Shown here: one piece after another, positions 1 to 9,188 of the stretch
How the letters are laid out: each line of letters starts with the position of its first letter
Numbering within the stretch: the stretch's first letter is position 1
Source: Chromatiales bacterium
GTDB lineage: Bacteria; Pseudomonadota; Gammaproteobacteria; Steroidobacterales; GCA-2729495
Direction: 5' to 3'
NCBI GenBank assembly: GCA_002729875.1
Contig: PBZD01000129.1
Coordinates: forward strand, 1 to 63,597
DNA: 63,597 nt
Program-made: the position numbers and the translations under genes
The notes under the pieces: generated by a model
Seen by the model: only the letters and a program-made list of their open reading frames with translations
Databases searched by the model: none
What the model was told of the DNA's origin: nothing

Positions 1-18
1 GCCAGCCCGGAAGCCCAG

Positions 19-474
19 ATGGCAATCTTTTGGCGCATCATACATTTGTATATGTCCCGTTACGGCAGTATCCCGATCGGACAGATGCTGGTGGAACTCA
101 CCATCCTGGTACTGAATGAACTTGATCGACCGCCAACCGTCACGAATCTATGTGAAGCCACCGGGCTGCCAAAATCCACGATTTCCCGATACATCTCCAC
201 ACAAATGAAGGCAGGCATGATTACCGAGGTCATTGATCCCGAGGATCGCCGACGGCGTAATCTCATCCTGACCGACATTGGTACCGCCGAACGCCGTTGG
301 CAGGTCAAGCAAACCCATAACATCATAGAGAGCGTTATGGCCTGGGATCAAAAAAATCAGGCCTCCCGGCAACAGATTGACCCGGATGAAGAGTTTGAGC
401 GTATGAAATTGAGCACCGCTAATGCGCCGAAAATGATCGGTCGTAAGCGTAAAAAGCGTAGCAAGGCTGCATAA
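19..474 (+). CDS. MarR-family winged-helix transcriptional regulator (possibly 5'-truncated)
   Basis: Seen: a 151-residue reading frame that stays open to the left edge, so the true start may lie outside the window; ATG at 19 is the first visible start and has only a weak purine stretch before it. Residues about 35-95 form a winged helix-turn-helix, with a recognition-helix segment LPKSTISRYISTQMKAG and the wing motif DPEDRRRRNLILTDIG, the DxRxR-type signature of MarR proteins. The C-terminus is very basic (RKRKKRSKAA). Inference: a small ligand- or redox-responsive repressor; no effector-binding residues can be named. It is followed by 166 bases before the sulfite-reductase genes on the same strand, so control of those genes is possible but unproven. 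Confidence 0.72.
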   Translation: MAIFWRIIHLYMSRYGSIPIGQMLVELTILVLNELDRPPTVTNLCEATGLPKSTISRYISTQMKAGMITEVIDPEDRRRRNLILTDIGTAERRWQVKQTHNIIESVMAWDQKNQASRQQIDPDEEFERMKLSTANAPKMIGRKRKKRSKAA

Positions 475-640
475 TCCGGCTGTCATAATTAACACGGCCT
501 GCCTTATAACTAATATTTATCACCTACTAAGCAATTCGTTTACCGGGGCCTGATCCCGACTGCGTACAATTATTATAGAAATGGGCTACTGCGACCCATC
601 ATCCTTCACCAAGACTGTTGTACGACACAGGTTCAATCGG

Positions 641-922
641 ATGGCAAAAATTCTTATTGCAAATCGTCTCAGCGACGGGCTGGTCGTATTTTATGCTGCT
701 GACGGCAGCTGGGTTGAATCCATCACTGACGGCCAACTGAGCTACGATGACGCCACAGCAGACCACTTGCTCGCGGCCGGCCTTGCCGATGAACGTGACA
801 ACCAGATCATCGACCCGTGCCTGATCGAGGTCACGGAAAATGATGGAAAACTCATCCCGGTTGACCTGCGCGAAGTAATTCGCGCCCATGGACCAACCAT
901 TGCAGTAGACCGGACAATTTAA
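641..922 (+). CDS. DUF2849 protein, sulfite-reductase-associated
   Basis: A protein of 93 residues if ATG 641 is used; an in-frame ATG at 581 would add 20 residues (MGYCDPSSF...) that look unlike the family, whose members begin with a MAKxLIANRL-type strand, so 641 is preferred. The short beta-rich sequence (IANRLSDGLVVFY, a W near residue 27, then a TADHLLA segment) matches the DUF2849 family, which is recurrently encoded directly before a CysI-type hemoprotein. It ends two bases before cysI, so the two are almost certainly cotranscribed. The biochemical role of the family is unknown; a small accessory or electron-transfer adaptor role for sulfite reductase is inference from context only. 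Confidence 0.7.
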   Translation: MAKILIANRLSDGLVVFYAADGSWVESITDGQLSYDDATADHLLAAGLADERDNQIIDPCLIEVTENDGKLIPVDLREVIRAHGPTIAVDRTI

Positions 923-923
923 G

Positions 924-2600
924 ATGTATCGCTACGACGAATTTGATCAAACCCTGATCAATGAGCGGGCGATACAATTCCGCCGTCAGATTGCACGGCG
1001 ACTGGCCGGCGATATAGATGAAGACCAGTTCAAGCCCCTGCGCCTGATGAACGGTCTCTACCTGCAACTGCATGCGTATATGCTGCGTATCAACGTACCA
1101 TACGGCTGTTTATCAGCTAACCAGTTGCGCCGCCTGGCACATATCGCCCGCCGTTACGATAAAGGTTTCGGGCATTTCACGACACGCCAGAACATTCAGT
1201 TCAACTGGATCAGTCTGACTGATGCTGCGGATATCATGGTCGAACTCGCTGAAGTCCAGATGAACACAATCCAGTCATCGGGTAACTGCGTACGTAATAT
1301 TACCGCCGACCACTATGCAGGACGGGCGCGCGATGAAATAGAAGACCCTCGCGTCTGGTGCGAACTACTGCGACAGTACTCAGTTTTACATCCCGAGTTC
1401 TCTTATCTGCCGCGCAAGTTCAAGTTGGCTTTAACCGGGTCACCGCATGATCGTGCCGCAGTCGCTGTTCACGATATCGGCCTGCGCCTGCACCATGACA
1501 TTCGGGGCCGCCCTGGTTTCGAAGTCATTGTCGGCGGTGGTCAGGGGCGTACGCCGGTGATTGGCAATACGATTCGCCAGTGGATCGAGCCACGGCATGT
1601 GATCTCGTATGTCGAAGCGATTTTGCGCATTTATAATCTCTATGGTCGCCGCGACAATATATTCAAAGCGCGAATAAAGATCCTCGTAAATGCCATTGGG
1701 GCAGACAAGTTCCGCAAACTCGTTGACACCGAGTGGGAACAGATTCGTGATACCGATTTACAGGTGTCAACCGCCGAGTTCGAACGGATCAATGCACATT
1801 TTTTGCCGCCCGACTACGAAAATCTCACCGATCAGGACGACGAACTTGCGACTATACGCACCCAGGAACCGGCTTTTGACGCCTGGATGTGCAGCAACGT
1901 AGCCGGGCACAAAGTACCCGGCTACGCCATCGTCAATATTTCACTAAAGGCACCGGGCCGCATTCCGGGTGATATTTCGGCCAATAAAATGGAGCATGTC
2001 GCGGAACTGGCTGATCAATTCAGTTTTGGCGAGCTACGAGTCAATCATCGCCAGAACCTGACCTTCGTCGATGTACGGCAGGTCGACCTGCACTGTCTAT
2101 GGAAGCAACTCGTTGCGCTTGAACTGGCCACAGCCAATATCGGCCTGGCATCCGATATCATCACCTGTCCAGGGCTGGACTACTGTTCATTGGCCAATGC
2201 CCGTTCGATTCCCATTGCCCAGGATCTCGGCCTGCACTTCACCAACTCCGGAAAGTTGCAACAGGTCGGTAATCTGACCATCAATATATCCGGATGCGTG
2301 AACGCCTGCGGTCACCATCACGTAGGGAATATCGGCATCCTCGGCGTCAACAAGCGCGGCAAAGAATACTTCCAGCTAACGCTGGGCGGCTCAGCGGATG
2401 AACATGCGTCACTCGGTATCCGGCTCGGCCGCGGTCTGCCACGGGCGGAAGTTCCTGGTGCAATCGAGCGTATTGTTGATACCTACCTGGCAACCCGGCT
2501 GGATAGCGAAACCTTCTTGTCGACCTATGAGCGCATCGGCATTGAGCCCTTCCGTAAAGCCGTCTACGACCCCGTAAACCCATCAAGGAGAGTCGCCTGA
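924..2600 (+). CDS. cysI: Siroheme nitrite/sulfite reductase, hemoprotein (CysI-type)
   Basis: 558 residues with the two-fold ferredoxin-like and siroheme half-domain layout of the nitrite/sulfite reductase family. The siroheme-[4Fe-4S] cluster ligands are visible as C415-x5-C421 (TCPGLDYC) and C458-x3-C462 (SGCVNACG). The segment GHFTTRQNIQFNWI near residue 83 is the conserved substrate/siroheme-binding region with its Arg. The enzyme reduces sulfite to sulfide with six electrons (or nitrite to ammonia) in the cytoplasm. Its neighbours DUF2849 and DUF934 favour the sulfite branch. No CysJ flavoprotein is in the window, so the electron donor is probably ferredoxin or is encoded elsewhere. Confidence 0.92.
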   Translation: MYRYDEFDQTLINERAIQFRRQIARRLAGDIDEDQFKPLRLMNGLYLQLHAYMLRINVPYGCLSANQLRRLAHIARRYDKGFGHFTTRQNIQFNWISLTDAADIMVELAEVQMNTIQSSGNCVRNITADHYAGRARDEIEDPRVWCELLRQYSVLHPEFSYLPRKFKLALTGSPHDRAAVAVHDIGLRLHHDIRGRPGFEVIVGGGQGRTPVIGNTIRQWIEPRHVISYVEAILRIYNLYGRRDNIFKARIKILVNAIGADKFRKLVDTEWEQIRDTDLQVSTAEFERINAHFLPPDYENLTDQDDELATIRTQEPAFDAWMCSNVAGHKVPGYAIVNISLKAPGRIPGDISANKMEHVAELADQFSFGELRVNHRQNLTFVDVRQVDLHCLWKQLVALELATANIGLASDIITCPGLDYCSLANARSIPIAQDLGLHFTNSGKLQQVGNLTINISGCVNACGHHHVGNIGILGVNKRGKEYFQLTLGGSADEHASLGIRLGRGLPRAEVPGAIERIVDTYLATRLDSETFLSTYERIGIEPFRKAVYDPVNPSRRVA

Positions 2601-3103
2601 TGCTGTTGACAAAAAAACATCAAAATACGGTCGACTCGTATATCAGAATTGGTCCGGATGACTCGTTGCCAGCCGAAGGTGCGCTGCTCGTGACGCTGGC
2701 CGTCTGGCAGGATCATTGGGAACGCCTTGTACGCCGCCAGGAATTGATCGGTGTGCAACTGACCAGCGACGAGCATCCGGAAATTATCAGTGACGATATC
2801 GATCATCTGGACCTCATTGCACTGGAGTTTCCAACATTTCGCGATGGCCGAGCTTATTCATACGCAAGACTGATCCGCGAACGCTACGGGTTCACCGGTG
2901 AATTACGGGCAGTAGGCGACGTGCTTCTCGAACAACTGCACTATATGGAGAGGGTCGGTTTCAACAGCTTCGAGATCAACAGCAGTGACCCGGAAACTGA
3001 CTTTGAAATTGCCTCAAATGACTTTACCGTCTGGTATCAGGCCTCCGGTGACCAACGCCGGATCGCAACGATGTTACGTCTGGGCGAAAAAGATCGCGGC
3101 TAA
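2600..3103 (+). CDS. DUF934 protein, sulfite-reduction associated
   Basis: 167 residues. The ATG overlaps the last base of the cysI stop (TGATG), and AAGGAG lies seven or so bases before it, so start and translational coupling are clear. The sequence carries the DUF934 hallmarks FPTFRDGRAYSYARLIRERYG (shown in part) around residues 74-94 and a Leu/Glu-rich segment before FNSFEI. DUF934 proteins are repeatedly found as the third gene of DUF2849-cysI-DUF934 sets and are annotated as probable oxidoreductases of sulfite reduction; the reaction has not been established to my knowledge. It converges on the RND exporter gene with only 37 bases between them. Confidence 0.8.
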   Translation: MLLTKKHQNTVDSYIRIGPDDSLPAEGALLVTLAVWQDHWERLVRRQELIGVQLTSDEHPEIISDDIDHLDLIALEFPTFRDGRAYSYARLIRERYGFTGELRAVGDVLLEQLHYMERVGFNSFEINSSDPETDFEIASNDFTVWYQASGDQRRIATMLRLGEKDRG

Positions 3104-3140
3104 CCCAGCCGCACCTGGTCGGAACCGGGCGTAATTCGCA

Positions 3141-5660
3141 TTACAGCTTGCCGAGCGGCCTGAACCAGATCAACAGCAGCGGCAGAATCGTCAGATTTGC
3201 GACCATAGCGAACAACATGGCAAAGCCTGTCAGGATGCCGAAATAAAGTGTCGGCAGAAAATTGGACAACACCAGAATCGAGAAACCGACCGCGATGATA
3301 ATAGACGTGTAATACATCGCACGCCCGATACTGCCATGCGACCGCTGCGCCGCCAAATGATAATCCCGGTCAACCGCATATTCGATTCTAAAGCGATGCA
3401 GATAGTGGATCGTGTCGTCCACACCAATACCGATGACGATAGCTGCAATCGTGATCGTCATAATGTCGAGCGGAATGCCCAGCAACCCCATGAGACCAAG
3501 AACGGCCCCGGCGGCCAGGATGTTCGGTATGAGTGCAATCAACGCAACCAACAGCGAACGATACAGCAGTAAAAACATAATGAGAATAACGGCGAACACA
3601 AATCCCAACGTCAAAATCTGTGACTCATACAAACTCTGCAGCACATTGTTATACAGAACCAGCATACCGGTTAGATGTACGCGCTCCGGAGCGTAACCGA
3701 GCTCCCCGGTCAGGTAAGTACGGATCCTGTTGATAAGCACATCACGGCGCAGGTTCTTGTCCGACTCGAATACGCGAATCGAAAAACGCACCTGGTTGCC
3801 GTCAGCTGACATGAATGGATCAAACAGAGTCGACTTGATGCTTTCCGGCAGCTTTTTATAAAGAATTGATAGCCAGAAGGTCGTAACTTCCTCATCTGCA
3901 TTGATAATCTGCAGCGTATCGATCGTCGTTGCCATCGACAGGACCTTGCCGGTCTCGGGCAGGCTTTCGAGGTAATCATGGACGCGGGCTACGTTACCTA
4001 GCTGAAATGTATTATACCAATAACTTGACGAACCGAGATCACCATCGTCTGCGGCATCATCGAATTCATCGTCAAATTCATCGTCAAATTCATCGTCAAA
4101 TTCATCGTCTGCCCCGACACCGCCCGCGTCCGCCTCATCAATGAAATAGGCCGGATCCGCGTCGATAATGATATCCAGGGGTGTCGTGCCACCAAGTTCC
4201 TGATCTATCTTGACCATGCCACGATAGATCTCGGTGCTGTCCCTGAAATTGTCTATAAACCGGTTCTCGACCGTAATCTGCGTCATGCCATACACACTGA
4301 CGATGCCAATCACGATAAAGACAGCGGCGACAGTCTTCTGCCGGCGTTCAACCCAGCCTGCCAATATGCCGGTAACCGCAGCAGTAAGTGAATGTCGCTG
4401 CTGCGGCACTCCGGCATCGAATAGCATCAGGCCGGCGGGAAAAATGCTGAACGCCATGATCATCACGACCACCATGCCCGTTACCATCATCCAGCCAAAA
4501 TCCATGACCGGCCGGATTCCACTAACCAGTAACGACCCAAATGCAACCATTGTCGTCAGCGACGTAAAAAAACAAGGTAAAAATTTATCTCGCAGGGTGT
4601 TCGTGACCAGCCAGGCCTGATCACGATCCGGATGCTGGGCATGCAATTCACGATAACGCACGATCAGGTGGACCGTAATAGACAGTGAGAAGATCAGCAG
4701 CAAGGCAACAAAGTTCGCCGATACGACCGTTACCGGAAAATCGGCCAGCCCAAGATACCCGGTCATGACAACGACCGACATCAGGCAACTGACCATCGAC
4801 AGGATGACCCAGCGCGGTCGAATGAATATAGCGGTCAGCAGGATGATCAGAAATAAGAGTATCCCGGCGCCAAACACGATAACGTCGCTTTTGATGTAGT
4901 CGAGCATATCGGTCACGATCATCGGAATGCCGCCTAACCGAATCTCAGACTGATCCCGATATCGATCGAGAATCTCACGCACCCGGGCGATGTCAGCCTG
5001 CTGACGGTAGGTCAGCAACGCACGATGTTCGCTAATCTGTGCAGTCAGCGCCTCGACCTGATGCTGTTCTTCTAATGTCAGCGGCACCGTCAGTAGTTTT
5101 TCGCGCAGCACATCGCGCTGGTCTAGCAGCTCAACATAAACCGGGTCGAGCCGGAATGTCGCCAGTATTGCTGTCGTGCGGCCGTCGGTACTGGTCAGTA
5201 GTTGCCGATACAACGAACTTTCTATTAATTCACGCCGCGCAAGCTCACGGTCTGTGCGCTCACTGAATAACGTCGGCACTTCAATCTGCAACTCTTCCAG
5301 AGAGATCTGCGGGCTTTCGATCAGCGGGACGTCGAGTATCGTCGTCACACTGGCCAAGCCGTCCAGCGTAGCAAGTTCATCGCGCAACGCCCGGATCTGC
5401 TCCAGCGATGCAACAGAGAACAGATCTTGCTCCGGTGTGTATGTTATGACGAGGTAGTCACCAGACCCATAGCGGGCTCGAATACTCCTGTAGTAGCGCA
5501 AATCCTCATCATTCTCGAGCAACAGCGAATCGCCTGAAGCATCGAGGTGAAATTGCGGCACAAACGCCGCGAAAAATCCTACAACCACAAGAATACCGAG
5601 GATCGCAACGCGTGCTCGGTGAACAAAAAAACCCTCATACCAATCAATAATGGCCTGCAT
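3141..5660 (-). CDS. RND/MMPL-superfamily exporter with acidic (DDEF)n insert
   Basis: About 839 residues; ATG at 5660 is chosen over an upstream TTG at 5666. The topology is that of MMPL/HAE3-type RND permeases: one N-terminal membrane segment, a large periplasmic loop with a coiled-coil stretch, five membrane segments, then the same arrangement repeated, ending with the GIGVDDTIHYLHRFR motif typical of sterol-sensing-domain-like RND proteins. Such proteins move lipids or hydrophobic compounds out of the inner membrane using the proton gradient. The second periplasmic loop holds a purely acidic repeat of DDEF units. No membrane-fusion or outer-membrane partner is adjacent, which fits the HAE2/HAE3 class. 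The cargo cannot be told from the sequence. Confidence 0.85.
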   Translation of the reverse strand: MQAIIDWYEGFFVHRARVAILGILVVVGFFAAFVPQFHLDASGDSLLLENDEDLRYYRSIRARYGSGDYLVITYTPEQDLFSVASLEQIRALRDELATLDGLASVTTILDVPLIESPQISLEELQIEVPTLFSERTDRELARRELIESSLYRQLLTSTDGRTTAILATFRLDPVYVELLDQRDVLREKLLTVPLTLEEQHQVEALTAQISEHRALLTYRQQADIARVREILDRYRDQSEIRLGGIPMIVTDMLDYIKSDVIVFGAGILLFLIILLTAIFIRPRWVILSMVSCLMSVVVMTGYLGLADFPVTVVSANFVALLLIFSLSITVHLIVRYRELHAQHPDRDQAWLVTNTLRDKFLPCFFTSLTTMVAFGSLLVSGIRPVMDFGWMMVTGMVVVMIMAFSIFPAGLMLFDAGVPQQRHSLTAAVTGILAGWVERRQKTVAAVFIVIGIVSVYGMTQITVENRFIDNFRDSTEIYRGMVKIDQELGGTTPLDIIIDADPAYFIDEADAGGVGADDEFDDEFDDEFDDEFDDAADDGDLGSSSYWYNTFQLGNVARVHDYLESLPETGKVLSMATTIDTLQIINADEEVTTFWLSILYKKLPESIKSTLFDPFMSADGNQVRFSIRVFESDKNLRRDVLINRIRTYLTGELGYAPERVHLTGMLVLYNNVLQSLYESQILTLGFVFAVILIMFLLLYRSLLVALIALIPNILAAGAVLGLMGLLGIPLDIMTITIAAIVIGIGVDDTIHYLHRFRIEYAVDRDYHLAAQRSHGSIGRAMYYTSIIIAVGFSILVLSNFLPTLYFGILTGFAMLFAMVANLTILPLLLIWFRPLGKL
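4058..4110 (-). repeat. 12-bp in-frame tandem repeat encoding DDEF units
   Basis: Four consecutive, nearly identical 12-base units (TTCATCGTCAAA on the plus strand) inside the RND exporter gene encode Asp-Asp-Glu-Phe repeats at about residues 517-535 of the second periplasmic loop. The unit is a multiple of three, so copy-number changes by slippage keep the frame. Confidence 0.85.
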
Positions 5661-5677
5661 CAGCAATATCCGATTAT

Positions 5678-6613
5678 TTAGCCCGGGTAAACGGCAACAC
5701 CAGCCAGACTACGCGACGGTTTGGCCATGCCGGTATCAATCACACCAACAATATCACCACTATCCAGATCGACCTTGGACATGACGCCGGTAAAAATATT
5801 GGTCAAACAGGCAAACCGGTCATCGGCCGACACCGTAATCATCGCGTAACCATATTCATCCAGCTCTATGGTACGCAGTGACTGGCCGTCGGTATCAATA
5901 AAATCGATAAAACTGCCCCTGAGCAGGCACAGCGTTCCATCCTGCAGGTATGCAACGCCGGTCGTCCACTTGCGAACATATTCCTCACCACCCGGATAAT
6001 GAATAAGGTCAGGCAACAAATCACCACTATCAGTATCGATGCGCATGACACGCATACCAAGATCGATCATAAACGCCATATGCCGACCATCCGGATGCAT
6101 GACGCTATGCGTCACCCCGTGAAACCCGGTCAGTGACGGCGACAGATCTGTCTCGAACTCAGTGACCTTGTTCAGCTCAGAATCAAATTTTGCGATGCGC
6201 CCATAACCAACGACATCGGTACCCGGCAAAGTACGCATATCACCGCCCTGATACGGCTTATCACCTTTCAAATACTCGGTCAGAAAAATACTGCCGTCAT
6301 GGCCAAAACAAACGCTGCCCCAGGCCCGTTCACCAAAATCGTGCGCCGGCATTTGTACACCCGTCGGAGCAACGCGAACGACGGCATGAGCAAACCCATC
6401 AAATCCCCACAATACGCCATCCGGCCCAAACCGGAGGTTGACAACCAGGTGGGTTGTACCTGCGGTATATAAGGTGCCTTTCGGTACCATATTACGATCA
6501 TACTGGAGGATGCGACCCTCACCGGCGTGATCATCATCCGGGTTACACAGGTACGTGCAGCCGAGAAATATATCGCCCGGCGCAAAAGGCTTCATAGTCG
6601 ATATCTTGGTCAT
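5678..6613 (-). CDS. NHL/SMP-30-like beta-propeller protein
   Basis: About 311 residues; ATG 6613 preceded by AGGGAG at suitable distance is preferred over TTG 6616. There is no signal peptide, so it is probably cytoplasmic. The chain is a series of short repeats with the pattern of propeller blades: FGPDGVLWGFD, FGHDGSIFLTEY, MHPDGRHMAFMID, LQDGTLCLLRG and VSADDRFACLTNI, spaced about 40-50 residues apart, which predicts a six- or seven-bladed NHL or SMP-30-like propeller. No enzyme motif is clear. It ends 17 bases before the RND exporter on the same strand and so probably shares its transcript; a joint function is inference. Confidence 0.6.
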   Translation of the reverse strand: MTKISTMKPFAPGDIFLGCTYLCNPDDDHAGEGRILQYDRNMVPKGTLYTAGTTHLVVNLRFGPDGVLWGFDGFAHAVVRVAPTGVQMPAHDFGERAWGSVCFGHDGSIFLTEYLKGDKPYQGGDMRTLPGTDVVGYGRIAKFDSELNKVTEFETDLSPSLTGFHGVTHSVMHPDGRHMAFMIDLGMRVMRIDTDSGDLLPDLIHYPGGEEYVRKWTTGVAYLQDGTLCLLRGSFIDFIDTDGQSLRTIELDEYGYAMITVSADDRFACLTNIFTGVMSKVDLDSGDIVGVIDTGMAKPSRSLAGVAVYPG

Positions 6614-6676
6614 CAAAACTCCCTACGGACAGCACATCACCATGCTTGCTAACGGCATTACGCCACAGACCATGGT

Positions 6677-6701
6677 CAGGCGTAAAGGTTGACTACGCCT
6701 G
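6677..6701. promoter_or_regulatory. Inverted repeat in divergent intergenic region (candidate operator)
   Basis: Perfect 8-base arms CAGGCGTA and TACGCCTG separated by 9 bases lie in the roughly 200-base gap between the divergent propeller gene and the GGDEF-EAL gene. No T-run follows on either strand, so an operator is more likely than a terminator. The binding protein is unknown. Confidence 0.3.
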
Positions 6702-6815
6702 AATATCATCACAGCTAAGGCAATGAAACAAAGCAGGAACAATTTTGAGGGACCGTGACGCCTCTCCCATTATCTTGCGCCATGAATGGCTACGATTCGC
6801 CTCTAGCAACCGAAA

Positions 6816-9188
6816 ATGTCCATGGAGACTCCGTTGCATAGCCTGCGCTCAAAATTTATTGTGCTGGCCGTTCTGCTTATCTGTATTACTCAGTTCGGCA
6901 CACTTATCACGACCTCCATCATGGCTGAAAGTGATGCTGTAAGACAAGCTCAGGCAAACCTGTCGATCGGTGGGGCATTATTCAACGAATTAATGCGCGG
7001 TCGCACCAAAGCACGGAACAAACTGGTTACAACACTCGCCGACACCATATCTTCACACACCGACCCAATGCTCTCTGACGACTACAAGCCCTGGTTGTCA
7101 GGCAAATCCACCTCTATCGGTGCAGACTTCAGCCTGCTGCTCAATAATGATGGGGCGGTCATCACGACATCAACCAACACCGTGTCCGGTCCCTATCCGA
7201 CCCTGGTGTCACTCGCCAACCAAGAGGGTGCCTCACGTTCTATGATCACCATGGGTGATCAGGTTTTTGAAATGGTCACCGTATCGATAACCAATATGCG
7301 ACCAAAGATGTGGTTATCTTCTGGCTTCAAGGTGAACTCACCACTCATCAATATGCTCCAGGAACGTACCGGGCTTGACGCTACCATCATTGCTCGCATC
7401 AATAACCAACGGCAGGTTCTCGCCAGCTCGATTGATAATCATGCGCTTAACATACGCAACATTGATCCACTCATAACCAATCTGGATGTCGCGGCAGCGA
7501 TGACAACTGAGATAGGCGGCGAAAGGTTTCTGGTTCAATCACATTCATTCTTGCCCAATACGCACGATATCGTGCTACTGCTCAAAGCACCTCTGAATCA
7601 GGCCATCGCACCGTATCATGTGCTGCAACTCTTGGCGCTGGCTATCGGCGTACTGGCCTGCATCATTGCCCTGATCGGCGCTACTCAACTGTTCCGGGGC
7701 ATACGCGCACCACTGGAACGCATTCAGGCCGCTGCTCACAGGATTAGCACGGGGGACTACAGCGTTCCGGTTAACACCCGTAGCAACGAGGAGTTTTCCG
7801 AACTGGCGGTGGCAATCAACGACATGCAGAGCCAGGTCGCCGCACGTGAGAGCCGAGTCCTGCATGCAACACGCTTCGATCAGTTGACAGGTCTGCAGAA
7901 CCGTTCCCTGACCGTAAAAAGCCTCAAACAGTCAATCGAAAAACTGCGCTCAAAGGATAGCGCAATCAGCGTCCTGCTCATCAGTCTGCCCGGTTTCAGA
8001 GATATACGAGCATCGTTCGGCCAGGAAATCGGCGACCAGATGTTACTTTGCACTGCTGAAAAACTCCACTCAACAGCCCCACCGGATACGGTTCTCGCCC
8101 GGCTGGAAGGTGATGAGTTCCTGCTCACTATGGAAGCGACCGATGCAACATCCGCCATGGTGATTGCAGAGAACATCGTCAGCATGCTGGCCGCTGGCCT
8201 GTCGAGCGATACCATGAACATCAGCGCCTTCGCATGCATCGGTATCAGCACGTTCCCTCAAGATGGCAACACAGCCGAGAAATTGCTACTGCACGCCACA
8301 ATTGCAAATCGCGAAGCCCCGCAGAAATCAGGGCAGGTTGCAACTTATCAAACCGGCATGGAAGAACAATATTCACGTCGCCTTGAAATTCTCGGCAGCC
8401 TGTGCCGCGCTATCCGGGAAGATGAATTAAAACTATACCTGCAACCCAAGGTTAACCTCGTCGATGGCAGCATCTGTGGTGCAGAGGCGCTGATTCGCTG
8501 GGACCATCCGGCTCTCGGTTTCCTGTCACCACTGGAATTTATCCCGATTGCCGAACAATCCGGCAACATCGGGCTGATATCAGAATGGTTGCTGTCGACG
8601 GCGATTCGCGAATGCAAGCTGTGGCTGGAGGCCGGTTTTGATCTGCCGGTTTCGGTCAACTTATCCGGACACGATCTCTTCAACACAAACTTGCCGCAGA
8701 TGATAGCCGAAATCCTCAGGGAGCATGATCTCGCCCCAAACTACCTGATGCTTGAAATCACGGAACCGGAATTATTTCACGATTTCGATCTGGCAACGGC
8801 TATTCTGCAAAATCTGCACAACCTCGGCATAAAAATTTCCGTCGATAATTTTGGCGCGGGTCATTCATCAATGGCACACCTCCGCAACTTGCCCATAGAT
8901 GAGCTAAAAATTGACAGATCATTTGTCACTGAGCTACCGAATAACAGCAAGGATGTCGCAATAGTCCGTGCTACGATCAAACTCGCGCATAACCTCGGCA
9001 TCGAAGTTCTGGCCGCAGGCATTGAATCACATGAGGCCATGAACCGGCTCGCTGAAATGGGCTGTGAACGTGCCCAGAGTTTTCTGATCAGCCGGCCTAT
9101 GCCGGCCGAGACCTTTAGCCTGTGGGTCAGCCACTACAGCGAAGATCGTAGCGCTTACATTAACGTTCTCAAAATGATCAACCGGTAG
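6816..9188 (+). CDS. Membrane HAMP-GGDEF-EAL protein with altered catalytic motifs
   Basis: 790 residues. A membrane segment at about 13-35, a periplasmic sensor region to about 260, a second membrane segment at about 268-290, HAMP (about 291-343), GGDEF (about 350-512) and EAL (about 525-780). The GGDEF signature reads EGDEF (431-435). In the EAL domain E557 (EALIR), N615, E650, K698 and Q754 are kept, but the usual DDFG is DNFG (677-680) and the usual AEGVE is AAGIE (733-737), so two metal-site acids are replaced. Family knowledge: GGDEF makes and EAL breaks cyclic di-GMP. Inference: one or both domains may be weak or serve as a cyclic di-GMP receptor, as in LapD-type proteins. The first ATG at 6816 lacks a strong ribosome site; the ATG at 6822 is an alternative. 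Confidence 0.88.
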   Translation: MSMETPLHSLRSKFIVLAVLLICITQFGTLITTSIMAESDAVRQAQANLSIGGALFNELMRGRTKARNKLVTTLADTISSHTDPMLSDDYKPWLSGKSTSIGADFSLLLNNDGAVITTSTNTVSGPYPTLVSLANQEGASRSMITMGDQVFEMVTVSITNMRPKMWLSSGFKVNSPLINMLQERTGLDATIIARINNQRQVLASSIDNHALNIRNIDPLITNLDVAAAMTTEIGGERFLVQSHSFLPNTHDIVLLLKAPLNQAIAPYHVLQLLALAIGVLACIIALIGATQLFRGIRAPLERIQAAAHRISTGDYSVPVNTRSNEEFSELAVAINDMQSQVAARESRVLHATRFDQLTGLQNRSLTVKSLKQSIEKLRSKDSAISVLLISLPGFRDIRASFGQEIGDQMLLCTAEKLHSTAPPDTVLARLEGDEFLLTMEATDATSAMVIAENIVSMLAAGLSSDTMNISAFACIGISTFPQDGNTAEKLLLHATIANREAPQKSGQVATYQTGMEEQYSRRLEILGSLCRAIREDELKLYLQPKVNLVDGSICGAEALIRWDHPALGFLSPLEFIPIAEQSGNIGLISEWLLSTAIRECKLWLEAGFDLPVSVNLSGHDLFNTNLPQMIAEILREHDLAPNYLMLEITEPELFHDFDLATAILQNLHNLGIKISVDNFGAGHSSMAHLRNLPIDELKIDRSFVTELPNNSKDVAIVRATIKLAHNLGIEVLAAGIESHEAMNRLAEMGCERAQSFLISRPMPAETFSLWVSHYSEDRSAYINVLKMINR

